From Carnegiea gigantea (taxonomy: Eukaryota > Streptophyta > Magnoliopsida > Caryophyllales > Cactaceae), in assembly GCA_029747015.1 (NCBI GenBank), contig JAKOGI010000054.1, forward strand, positions 283,501 through 347,500: a stretch of DNA of 64,000 nucleotides, written 5' to 3'. Of this stretch, positions 1-9,593 are shown one piece after another. Each line of letters opens with the position of its first letter. The first letter of the stretch is position 1. The notes beneath the pieces were generated by a model, which was given only the letters and a program-made list of their open reading frames with translations, was not told the DNA's origin and made no database searches. Both the position numbers and the translations under genes were made by a program.

Positions 1-33
1 GAAGATGATGTCCAGTTTGTGACACTTGGATAG
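1..33 (+). CDS. Possible last codons of an upstream gene (very weak)
   Basis: Frame 1 reads an acidic 10-residue tail (EDDVQFVTLG) followed by TAG at 31-33. It could be the C-terminus of a gene that begins left of the window, with AT-rich DNA after it resembling a 3' UTR. Ten codons are far too few to establish this and I recognise no family. Confidence 0.15.
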   Translation, partial: EDDVQFVTLG

Positions 34-1360
34 AAAGCATACTTCCTGCGTTACTTGTGATTTTTGCACCTTGTACATTCAAGCTAGTAACTTTCATGGT
101 GATCTTTGCAAATAATCATAAGGGTCTTGACAATATGCTGAGATAAATATTCCGAAGTTGTTAGTAATTTGTAGGTTCTGGGATTCATGTCCCCTTTAAT
201 GGTGCTTAGCTGCCATATTTTTCAATACAGTAATTCCAAATTTGTTAAAAGATTGTGGGCTCTGGGATTAATGTACAAATTGTTGGTACTTAACTGCCAT
301 AATATTATGTGAGGGGCGATTCTTAAATAAATAGTTCTACATGGCCACTTGCAGTTATGCATTTGGGGGGCTATTTTCATGTAAATACCATATAGATGAT
401 ACAACCTGCTTTCTGCCCAGTCCTCATATGCAATTACATTTATAGGAAGGCATAAATAAATACATTTATTGATGTTCATCCTGACTAATAAACTCAAAAT
501 TTTGGGCCTAAGGGTGTTCTGTACACGGTCTTGGGGATGCAAAAGGTCCGAAGTTCCTCTTGCATCCCACTCACCATAATTACATAATAGCAAAAAGTTA
601 TATCATCCTGAGGCTGAATGGACAGATTACTCAAACTCTTAAACCTGGAGTGTGCATTGCGCCTTCTGTCCACGAGACTATTAGCGCTTAAATTTGTTGC
701 AATCAATATATATGTACTTGGAAGGTAAGAAAATTGATGTGCTAAATAATTATGCAATGTCTTAGAAAAAACTTTCATCATCGACATAGTCTTAGGTGGG
801 GGTATATGCTTCAAAAGGGTATGTCCAGGCTACTCTCCCCCTCGGGGGTAACTCTGGTAAGCATACACATCTTGAGCACTAACCGGCGACCACCTAATAC
901 TATACGAGGCCATAATTTATATAACATATGGGGCAAGGACAAAGCGCCTGGGGCTATAATACAATTCTAATTGAAAACCCAGTAAACCAAACAAAGCTCA
1001 CTTGTCATTAGATACATGGGCTTCCAAATCTTACAACGATAGTAGCAACTACCAACAAGAAAAAGTACACAGCCCTTGAATGTCAAATTAGGCATAAACA
1101 TATGCCTCTGACATAGTAAGAATACCCATAAAGCAAGCAGTAACAATGCCCAGAAAGCAAGAGACGGATCATAATAGAAAGCTAACCCAAAAACATGCAC
1201 CACACCTGACTCGATATTAGAGTTACAGTTTCACTAGAAAAGGAACTAAAAAAGCGAAAGAAAATGGAGTGAAGAGGGTGGCTAAAATGATTGCCCCTCA
1301 CTAGTAAATAGTGCACCCTTAAATCATTCACCAAAAAATTCATTTAGACAATAGAAGCAA
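34..1360. other. Gene-free stretch
   Basis: No reading frame here has recognisable protein character. The stretch holds an imperfect tandem pair at about 158-312, in which a phrase containing CTGGGATT and TTAGCTGCCATA recurs about 85-90 bp later. A GC-richer patch at 790-960 of unknown origin follows. The DNA from about 970 to 1360 lies just 3' of the - strand LINE remnant and shows no LINE ORF2, so the element appears truncated there. Confidence 0.5.
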
Positions 1361-1363
1361 CCC

Positions 1364-2861
1364 CTACTTAGCCTGGGAGGTAGCTTCCTCCCTATCCTCA
1401 CACCTTTTCCTTTTGGAGGAATCCATGGATATCTCAACATTTTCAATGTTATGAAGATTCAGATACATATTAATATCTTCATCTTCATTCATACCCTCAT
1501 CAGTAGCATCAAGGGGTTCATCATTGATGGGTGGATCCTCCACCATGGTACTTAGGTTGGCTAGAGTAATCCCTTTTGGATTGACGGGTGCAGGATCGGG
1601 GATCCTGTATGGCACCGTTGGTTAAGTGGTGGATACAGAATAGCCTTCATTATTAATTTGGGGAGGGACGGAGTGAGATTCAGGACAATGGGTTTGGCTA
1701 TAAGGAGTGGAGTTCAAGGTGCTGGGGGTTTTAATGATTCAATTGAAGGATCTGAAATTACGATGGTTGATTATAGATTTGACTCTTTTTTTACGAGCAA
1801 CCGTAAGCCAATTCTCAGAATGTGAAGGATGACTAATAGTATCAACTGGAGTTGTTTTGTTAGCTTGAGCTAGACCTTAGTTATCAAATTTCTCGACAAA
1901 CACCTCAATTTTTTTTTAGGCTGGTCGTCTATGGCATAACTCTAGTTGGTGCGATCCCCACCCCCACAAAGAGGACAGACCTCATGGAGCCCCTCATATA
2001 TGATAGGTACTCTCATGGTCATATCTCCTTTTGTGATGGTTATGCTACCAGGTAAAGGCTTTATGCATGATATCAAGGTTGACAAACACTCGGGCAAATT
2101 TACCTTTTAGGCGAATAAGGGTGTTTTGATCAACTCTAACTATATTTTCCACATGATGAAGCAACTCCCTGATGCATTCTAATTCCCAGAACTCCCAAGG
2201 AAGTCTAGGATTCTAACCCATTGATCAACTCTATTGATAATAGTATGATAGGAGTTAAAGAAGGAAACCCAGCATATGACAACAAAATTAAAACCATTAA
2301 CAAACCAAGGTCTCTGATCAAACACAAGCATCTTGTCTTGACTATTGTCAAATCTGATTAAAAGCCACTCATTACCATGATCAACGAACTCAATTTGACC
2401 TTTGGCAAACCTCTATTCATTTCGAGTACGGTGGATAATAGTAGGAATAGGTATAGGTTCCTCCCAAATCTTTCCCAGAAGGCAGCACACAGTGAGTTCC
2501 TTAGTAGAGGGCATGGCCTTGGTTTGTGGTGGAGGGGGAATGGATTAAGGGCCTGGAGTTGACGACTCACCTATTAAAATGATCCTTGAATTTCTTCGAA
2601 GTTGAGCACTAGATTCTGGCTGAGTTGGGCACTGGTGATGACTACCATGGCTTCCCACTCTGAATTTTTGAGGGCATCGGAGTAGCAGGAGTGCTGGGGT
2701 TGATGGGGGTTGCCACTATGGTTAGGTCTACCTCCATCCAGCATAGGTGTGACTAAAGATTGGGTAGGAGAATTATCAGAGGAAACAATGTCTTGTATGT
2801 TAGAACTACCATCAGAATTTCTATTAAAGGATAGGGGAAAAGTGGGAGAAGAAAGCGACAT
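1364..2861 (-). pseudogene. Decayed LINE ORF1-type gene (DUF4283 plus zinc knuckle)
   Basis: This is a remnant of the nucleic-acid-binding ORF1 protein of a plant LINE, which normally coats the element RNA before target-primed reverse transcription. Reading the - strand from ATG at 2859-2861, a Ser/Pro-rich N-terminus is followed by a DUF4283-type core. That core includes a GPWFVNG-like segment near 2310-2280, then an FNSYHTIINRVDQWVRI-like segment. Next comes a knuckle-like HEVCPLCGGG motif near 1990-1960, and a basic KRKRCEDREEA tail ends at 1364. Several stops and frame changes interrupt the reading, so it is dead. No endonuclease or reverse transcriptase (ORF2) follows in the window. The assignment rests on motif order, which is distinctive for the plant LINE and zinc-knuckle retroelement family. 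Confidence 0.75.
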
Positions 2862-2989
2862 AGAACTGTGGACTACCTAGGGGAAACAACCAGTGTGCAA
2901 TTGTGTGAGGTAATGCAAAGCAAAGAGGTCCAGAATATATAGGCATGAATCACTCATGACATAAATACGGTTGCATTTATGATTAATCA

Positions 2990-3560
2990 ATTCAAATTCA
3001 AGAACAATCACACCTGGTAGTAGTAGGGGACTGCCCCAGCAACCTTGATAATGTAATCTGCTCCGGGGGGGATTATGGTCTGGATCTGGTTGATTATCAT
3101 TTCAGCCAAGTTATCTAATTTCTGCAAAAGCCAAATCCAAATGCAATGATGAAATTTCTAGTCATATAAATGAAAGGGGGAAGAGAGAGGAACAATCCCA
3201 CCTTGATGGGGGTTCATCGATCTGAATCTGAGCCTCCACTTATACTTCCAGAAGCTAATATGCAAAAGTCCATTGGAAGCTCCTCAAACCACCCAAAAGA
3301 GGTTGAAGTAACGACCTCTGACCCAAGGCAACAACGCTTAATGTTAAAGTTGATAGGATGTGTGTTCATGGCAGTAATAGACACCCAAATTGCCCCTTCC
3401 AGGTTCTGATGAGGCAAGGCAAAGGAGAGAATACAACCCCTATGCGTAGGCAATCGATGCTTTGCAGATCGGACATTAGTGAGGTTCTTAATGAGGCTGT
3501 AAGAATCAACTCCAACTGAGTAGTGATAAGATAGAAAGTGGCAAATTTGGGTTTAATTAG
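2990..3560 (-). pseudogene. Unrecognised decayed coding segments, probably 3' part of the 3553-4092 frame
   Basis: On the - strand, open stretches resume in changing frames after the stop at about 3553. One, at about 3450-3214, encodes a compact segment with EGAIWVSITAMNTHP and SFGWFEELPMDF. Another, at about 3125-3012, follows a TTTTGCAG acceptor-like site and encodes KLDNLAEMIINQIQ followed by YYYQV and TGA. The amino-acid content looks protein-like rather than random, but the pieces do not join in one frame. I do not recognise the family. The segments could be exons of a captured host gene or upstream parts of the adjacent LINE-related unit. Confidence 0.35.
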
Positions 3561-4092
3561 AGCCAAGTAGCTGATTTTTTGACACCTCCACGAAGGTATA
3601 TTTCCATTTTATGGTGGTGGTTTTCTGAAGGCGGTCAACGTATCTGGAAACCAACTCACAATTAACCCAAGATCGAGCAGTAAATGTGCTCTCATAACCA
3701 TGAACACAAGGAAAAGCTGGCCTGAAATTGTGATGATCAATAATCTTAATTTGATGGGACTGGAAGATTAAAAGCAAGGTTTCATGGTGGTTGAGAGGTA
3801 GAAGAGAAGCAAACGAGTGGGCGGTGGATGAAAAGGTGACAGATCTGGAACTCAATTCACTAATATCCCAAATTGGGTTGTCATAATCATAAATATTTCG
3901 ACGAGATGGCCTGGAATTGTGATGATGAAGAGTCTTGAATTGATGCAGCTGGGAAAGTAAAGGCTTATAGCCGTGGTGGTCGAGAAGTAGACCAGAGACA
4001 GGCAAGTGGGCAGTGGATAAAGTGGAAGGATCAGGGGGTTTGTTCATTGCATTTAGTTCATCCATCTCAAAGGGTCTTTTTCTCTCTCTCAA
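3553..4092 (-). CDS. Unrecognised 179-codon frame with an internal in-frame duplication
   Basis: This is an open frame of 179 codons, starting MRERKRPFEMDEL and ending GSN-stop. It contains two copies of a block with the pattern LL-HH...LL..Q.HQ.K...HHN.RP. The DNA copies begin near 3907 and 3718, 189 bp (63 codons) apart, so the duplication preserved the frame. No signal peptide, membrane segment or catalytic motif is evident. It lies 5' of the LINE ORF1 remnant on the same strand. It may be a decayed host gene fragment or an element-encoded ORF, and I assign no function. The (CT)-rich tract 4080-4112 just before the start would suit a plant 5' UTR. Confidence 0.35.
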   Translation of the reverse strand: MRERKRPFEMDELNAMNKPPDPSTLSTAHLPVSGLLLDHHGYKPLLSQLHQFKTLHHHNSRPSRRNIYDYDNPIWDISELSSRSVTFSSTAHSFASLLPLNHHETLLLIFQSHQIKIIDHHNFRPAFPCVHGYESTFTARSWVNCELVSRYVDRLQKTTTIKWKYTFVEVSKNQLLGSN

Positions 4093-5203
4093 GAGTTCTC
4101 TCCCTCTCTCTAGAGATTTCTATCAAGAATTACATATGGAAGATCATGTGAGATTGAATTCGATTATGCTATTATGGCCTATGAGAGATTTATAGCGATA
4201 CATTCACATCTTTGTAAAGATACAATATTGAACTGCTTTATATAAGGATCGAATAGGTTGAACGACTTAACTCATTAAAAAATACCAAAAAAAGAAAGAA
4301 AATAGTAGTAAGCCATGCATGCCATTTTAGCTAACTAACATTAATTTTCAAGATCCAATAATAAACTTCTACATAAGGGGTAAATAGGTTAGACAACTTA
4401 ACTCATTAAAACAAAAAAGAAAAATACTCGTAACCTATAAATGCCATTTTACCTAACTAGCATTTTCAAGATTATACTTGAATTGATTACCAATGTCCTT
4501 TTTCCCCCCTTTCTTTGGGTTCTAGAAAGCCATGAAACCAAAGGCGTTAAGTATTACCATACGAGTCATAGTGACTTGATTTGTCTTTTCCATTCTTATC
4601 ATCGAGTCTTTTTTTTTTTTTTTTAAACATAGATAAATATGGTCAACTAATTAGATCCCTATTTCAAGGTTGTCAATGGACCACAACGAGACCAGGAGGG
4701 GAAATTAATTTTGTACCAAAACTTAGACAACAAATTTAGAAACCAAGTTCAACCACGCAAACGCGTGCAAAATACAATATATTCATTTTCGCCGAACCGA
4801 GCACAAATAGAAAGAGCGTGTCAAAGTGCTCTCCGGTGATGGGGTCTTTGTTCAGTCGCACGGTTTAAAAGATTACTCGAGAATTGCCACAAAATAAGGC
4901 TGATTTTTTAGTGACACTGACATTGCTCCTTGACGTCACTCGCTCGTCATTGCACTAGAAATTTGTTTGAACTAAGACTCGATGTTTTGAATAACACAGG
5001 ACAACTCAACACAATTCGTGTGAACAGAAAACACGAAAAAAGATTCCATTTATTTGCGGTTGTGTTAATTACAACGGTAAAATTTAGCGACTTCGTGTGG
5101 GGTTTCCATTCATGAACACCATTAATTTGCATCTATGACTCCATATCATATTTTGAAAATAGTTCCAAAAATCCCCACCGTTTACGATACATTTTTAACA
5201 ATA
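4093..5203. other. Gene-free stretch
   Basis: AT-rich DNA without a convincing reading frame. Two diverged copies of a phrase around TTAACTCATTAAAA, near 4265 and 4398, indicate a small duplication about 130 bp apart. A T-run lies at 4609-4624. No RNA gene or promoter can be supported. Confidence 0.5.
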
Positions 5204-5204
5204 T

Positions 5205-5419
5205 TAATCTTAAACAGCATTGAAGGGGAGCATTGAAGTAATGATAACGTTGATTCCGTGTGACTAAAAGGTCACGGATTCGAGCCTCGAAATCAGCCAC
5301 TAATAAAGTCAGGGTAAGCTGCCTACAATTCACCTCTTGAGGTGGGGCCTTCCCTGAATTCTGCTTGAACGCTGAATGCTTGTGCACTGGACTGCCCTTT
5401 TAATCTTAAACAGTATTGA
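5205..5419 (+). mobile_element. Full-length Au-type SINE with 19-bp target-site duplication
   Basis: The 177-bp body (5224-5400) is a tRNA-derived short interspersed element of the widespread angiosperm Au type. It carries an RNA polymerase III B-box-like GGATTCGAGCC at about 5276, then the conserved tract AGGGTAAGCTGCCTACAAT. The 3' end reads TGCACTGGACTGCCCTTTT, the characteristic Au 3' end with a short T tail. It is flanked by TAATCTTAAACAG(C/T)ATTGA at 5205-5223 and 5401-5419, a 19-bp direct repeat with one mismatch. It codes for no protein and relied on LINE machinery for movement. Confidence 0.88.
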
Positions 5420-5860
5420 TTTTACCATTTTACAATATGCAGATATCTACTACTATACTTAAAAGGCCTAAACCATGTGCAAATGAAGTTATCTCCAATT
5501 TTAATCTCCACTATTAAAATACAATTTCAATTAGTCCGAGTGATAATCACACATTTGTTTCCCTCCAATAAATGCTCAAAATAAGCTTGCCGACACATTC
5601 ATGGCCCTGTCTCCATTCACATGATGAGAGTCTTCAGAGTCAACCCCTTAATTCTTAGAAGCGGCCACACATTTCACTTACACGCATAGATTGATTGTAC
5701 TGTTTAGCTCATGGTCTCATATATTGCAACACTATTCACCATTGAAGAGTAGTATTAGTCCACCTTGTTTTTCTCATACATATACAGATGAGCCAAAAAC
5801 TTGAACTTAGGTGAAATATAAATGAAATAGTGCTACCAATCATTCCCATGACAAGCTTGG
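5420..5860. other. Gene-free stretch
   Basis: AT-rich intergenic DNA between the Au SINE and a MITE. No supported gene, repeat or RNA. Confidence 0.5.
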
Positions 5861-5863
5861 CTA

Positions 5864-6050
5864 TAGGTCTGTTCTTTTCAATTTATCATCAACAATCAAG
5901 ACTAATCAATGTCGATCAGTACTATTCATCATCGATCAATAATAATCATATTTCCTATTCATAGCTTTAAGCCTCATCAGTACTCATCGATACTGATTAG
6001 CATTAATTATCAATAAGTTACTTATAATAAATTGAAAAGAATATGCTACA
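5864..6050. mobile_element. MITE, TGTTCTTTTCAATTTATC family
   Basis: A non-coding element of about 190 bp bounded by inverted termini. The left end reads GTTCTTTTCAATTTATC and the right end reads ATAAATTGAAAAGAA. The interior is dense in ATCAATACTGATCA-like words, so the RNA would fold strongly. A diverged relative with the same ends and the same interior words lies at 39913-40105. Superfamily is uncertain; the ends suggest hAT-like. No clean TSD was seen. Confidence 0.6.
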
Positions 6051-6589
6051 TTAAACTTAGAATTTGGTATTGTACCAAATGTGAATTCGGTGCCTATCAT
6101 TGGTGATTACATAATAGGCTTCCACATCCCTCTTAGTCTCTTACTGTGGATATTAGATATATACATATAAAGAAAAATCTAGGGTTCTTGCTTCCATACC
6201 TACTTATGTGGATGTCATGTCATCTATCCCTTTCTTCCCTTATGGTTTCTCTATATTGCAAACGTGTTCATGTCGAATTGTCGACACCCCCATGGTGTAT
6301 GTCAGAGGTATTTATAAATTTTATACATGGTAGTTGAGGGCATGTCTATCCAAACGGTCAAACCACCCTTTTATGCCTATATATATTATTTTCGAAAATT
6401 GGTCTAATAAGGTCTCAAAATTAAAATATTGACACATAAGAGATCGGCACAAAATATAAATCCAAAGCAAAACAAAAACCTCAACCTACTACCAAAAGTA
6501 TAAGCAATTTTAATGTATAATTAAGCGGTTATGTAACTTGTAGGAGTATGTGCTCTTAATAATATGATATTAACTTTGTCAACTAACAA

Positions 6590-6770
6590 TCTTCCCTTTG
6601 GGCGTCCCTCAATACAACATGTAGTCAAAACATCTAACTCCTTATTTAAAGCCAAACAAGAATCAAGTCTTAGTTCTTAATCCACAAAGAGGCATCGATG
6701 CTCGAACCCAAAACCTTAGGTGCGAAGGTTGAAGTTTCAACCGCACAACCGCTAGCTAGGTCCAGGGGAC
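6590..6770 (-). mobile_element. Possible tRNA-derived SINE (- strand)
   Basis: Read on the - strand, GGACCTAGCTAGCGGTTG near 6763 resembles an A-box. A B-box-like GGGTTCGAGCATC follows near 6700-6685, at the usual 30-60 bp spacing for a tRNA-derived SINE head. No matching TSD was identified, so the ends are approximate. Confidence 0.4.
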
Positions 6771-6917
6771 ATTAAAAATTGATTCTTATTGTGTATATTC
6801 TTTATCATATTATGTTCGCATTTCAGATAAAAGTCTTGAAAACTGATATTATCTTATACAAAATTTTTAAGGACATTTTGAACCATAAAATATAAATATA
6901 TATACAACTTGGCATAA

Positions 6918-7200
6918 TTTAGCCATGCTAGATGACTTCAAAGTCTAAAATGAATTGTGTATGTTGGATCAACACATCACTAAAATCACAAATTCGTAAT
7001 TTCTTTTTCTCATTCAATATATAATACATTAAAAAGGGGGGGGGGGAAGAAGAGATACATATAGAACTGGTTACAAATTAGCTATATTAGATGACTTCAA
7101 AGTCAATTTATATGACACATTACACATAGATTTCAACACAAATCATAAAATAACAATTTTTTGTTCCCATGAACCCTGAAAAAGAGAGGGGGGGGGGGAA
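6918..7200. repeat. Local tandem duplication of about 160 bp, each copy ending in a G run
   Basis: The phrase TAGATGACTTCAAAGTC occurs at about 6928 and 7087. Both copies are followed by similar text (ATCA, ACAC, AAATCA words) and by a run of about 11 G residues (about 7036 and 7188). The copies are diverged. They lie 300-600 bp upstream of the WRKY start codon and so may fall in its promoter region. Confidence 0.55.
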
Positions 7201-7257
7201 AACTGTCCAAAACTCACATGCATTCTACATTAAGCCACGAAGCAAACCCATTTGGGC

Positions 7258-7292
7258 TTGACTTTCAATATTGCATTCCTGTTAAAGTTGAC
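7258..7292 (+). promoter_or_regulatory. W-box (TTGACT) and TTGAC core upstream of the WRKY gene
   Basis: TTGACT at 7258-7263 matches the W-box bound by WRKY factors, and a second TTGAC core lies at 7288-7292. A further copy in reverse (AGTCAA) is at 7101-7106. All lie 210-400 bp before the ATG at 7504. A TATA-like TACAAATA at about 7360 would suit a start about 30 bp downstream. Group IIa WRKY genes are known to be autoregulated and cross-regulated through W-boxes. Use of these particular sites is inferred. Confidence 0.45.
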
Positions 7293-7503
7293 GAAACCTT
7301 TGCTTGGCTGCCCTTTCGTGGCATTTTCGCCTATTTTGTCCTTTTGGTCCCTTCTTCCCTACAAATATCTCCCCCCAATTTGTTAGAGGCGTCCATATTT
7401 CCAAGCTACTTACTGAATTCTTCAATTACATACATTAGCAAATTGCTAGTTCCCAACTAGCTTCAAGCTCCAACATCTGATTTTCAGAAGAATTGATTAA
7501 GAA

Positions 7504-9593
7504 ATGGAATCATCCAACTGGATACTCGATACTTCTCTTGGATTCGATCTTAATCTTAATCTTTCCGATTCTGATTTGCATAAATCAGATTTAGAAAGCC
7601 CGTCAAATGATCAGATGTTCAGTCTCGAGAGGAAGATAGAAGAGGTCAGTAATTCATGCGTCTATCCAACCATTTTCATTTTGTACCATATATCTTACAT
7701 ATGATTGTTGAAACCAACCCCCCCCCCAAAAAAAAAAAAACAAAAAAAAGTTGATCATATATAGAAGATATAGACAGTTAGAAACGATGTTTTCCCCCTT
7801 TTTTCTTGCATTTTTATAATCATTAAAATCTCCTCCAAATTAGGTTTCCTCCGTTCAAAAATATAGGCTCCATTATGTAGGACCAAGGATTTGATAAGCG
7901 GTGTTTAAAGCATGGGGACCAGGTTAGGTTAATGCAAATCAACTTGGCCTAAAACCAAAGTGGCCCCTTGTACCAAATCCGAAGAGTTTAGATACCACAT
8001 TTTCTTGGTCTAATTGCACTAGTAAAATTAGCTGACATGTTCTTTAATATTAGTAAGTCTTGTTTGAGACAGTCTTATATTAATTTTATCATAAGATAGA
8101 TGTTTTAATGGTGACTATTACTAATTAACTGAGGTGACCAATAGTTCATCTAGGGGTGACTGTTATTATAGTTACACCGAAATGAACTATTAGTCACCCC
8201 TATGTTTAAAAATCTCAATAAAGTCACACTGGAAAGAGTCTATCTTACAATAAGTGTTATACAAAACGATCCAATCGAAAAATTTGTGTTTTAATATTTA
8301 TCCTCTCTTAATTTTCTATACGTACTATTTATTGATAGATAATTCTTTTATTATTCAACACTTGGGAACAGAAACCGAGTGAAGAGTTGTTAGTAGAGGA
8401 GTTGAACAAGATGAGCACAGAGAACAGGAAGCTCACACAATTGTTGACCAAAATGTGTGAGAATTACAGCATCTTGCAAACACAATTGATGGGTTTCATC
8501 AGTAGAAGCTCGAAATCCAAATCCGATGATCCGAATCCGAGGAAGAGGAAGGCTTTTTCAGAGGGTGTTGAATTGGATGGTGGGATTCAAGGGAATATAG
8601 ATCAAAGTCACATCACCTATGAAGACTCGTGCCAACGAGCCAGGCTCCTTTATGCAAAGCCTAAGATTCTTAAGACCTTGGTTCGGACCCAAAAGAACGA
8701 CACAAGCCTGGTATGAATATAATTTATATGGATTTTTCTCCTATTAATTTGGGTTTTGATACCTATATGTGATTATTTGAGAATTTAATTTGTATTAATT
8801 ATGTGGGGGATGTGATTTTAGGTGGTGAAGGATGGATATCAATGGAGAAAATATGGGCAGAAAGTTACGAGGGATAACCCATCTCCTAGGGCTTACTACA
8901 AATGTGCCAATGCCCCTATATGTCCTGTAAAAAAGAAGGTAATATATAATTGCAAATGATCATTTTTAGTTTTGTTATGGCAGTCTTTGTTATGATTTTA
9001 AAAAGCAAAATAAATGAAAAGTCGTATAAAAATAGATGGTTATAATGTGAATTTTCTAATTGAGTGCAATTTGAACATGCAATAATAATATGAAATAGAC
9101 GGGAATATATCATATAATTCAGTCGATGGCGTGTCAAGATAATATGGAAAATCTTGAGTTCATCATATATGTCTCCGTTTGTCTTGATAATTTCATTCTT
9201 TATCAAGCAAGTTTTACCTATTTATACACATACAATACTTATATATAGTGCTTGAATTTGGTTTGTTTTCAGGTGCAAAGGAGTGTTGATGATCCATCAA
9301 TATTAGTAGCGACATATGAAGGGGAGCACAACCATGCAAAGCCCAATTCAAGGGACGTAGTAGATCACGTGGTATTAGGTTCAAGTCACAATATTGATCA
9401 CTCCTGCATCCCCATCATAACCCTAAACTCCTCTAATAACATGGTTAATGATCATGATAACAAGCACACCGATGTCGATCCGAAAGCTTTGCAAAGATTG
9501 TTGGTAGAGCAAATGGCGTCTTCACTAACTAGAGACCCTTCTTTCACTTCAGCTTTAGTAGCTGCGATTTCTGGAAAGATGATGCAAATATAA
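7504..9593 (+). CDS. WRKY40: Group IIa WRKY transcription factor (WRKY40/18/60-like), four exons
   Basis: Nuclear DNA-binding regulator of defence and ABA responses that binds W-boxes. Exons are 7504-7644, 8372-8710, 8822-8938 and 9273-9593, all phase 0 with GT/AG borders, giving 305 aa (Arabidopsis WRKY40 is about the same size). The N-terminus has an EAR-like LNLNL at residues 16-20. A leucine-rich coiled coil spans residues 48-87 ([17 protein letters not shown]), typical of group IIa dimerisation, with a basic RKRK at 104-107. WRKYGQK is at 168-174, and the C-X5-C-X23-H-X-H zinc site is C188, C194, H218, H220. The intron falls just before VQR, the position diagnostic of groups IIa and IIb. 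Which of the three paralogues it matches cannot be settled by eye. Intron 1 holds a MITE-like repeat. No lesions were seen. Confidence 0.95.
8055..8268. mobile_element. MITE-like inverted repeat in WRKY intron 1
   Basis: The left end GTTTGAGACAGTCTTATA and the right end CTTACAATAAGTGTTATAC are roughly complementary. Inside, TAGGGGTGACT at about 8152 and AGTCACCCCTA at about 8193 form a clear inner hairpin. A related unit with GTATGAGACGGTCTCA and TCGTAAGACAGTTTTATAC lies at 28628-28773. Boundaries are approximate and no TSD was found. Confidence 0.45.

Noticed and set aside
6660..6770. Genuine tRNA gene candidate on the - strand
   Set aside because: B-box-like text is present but no complete cloverleaf or anticodon arm could be drawn; better explained as a SINE head.
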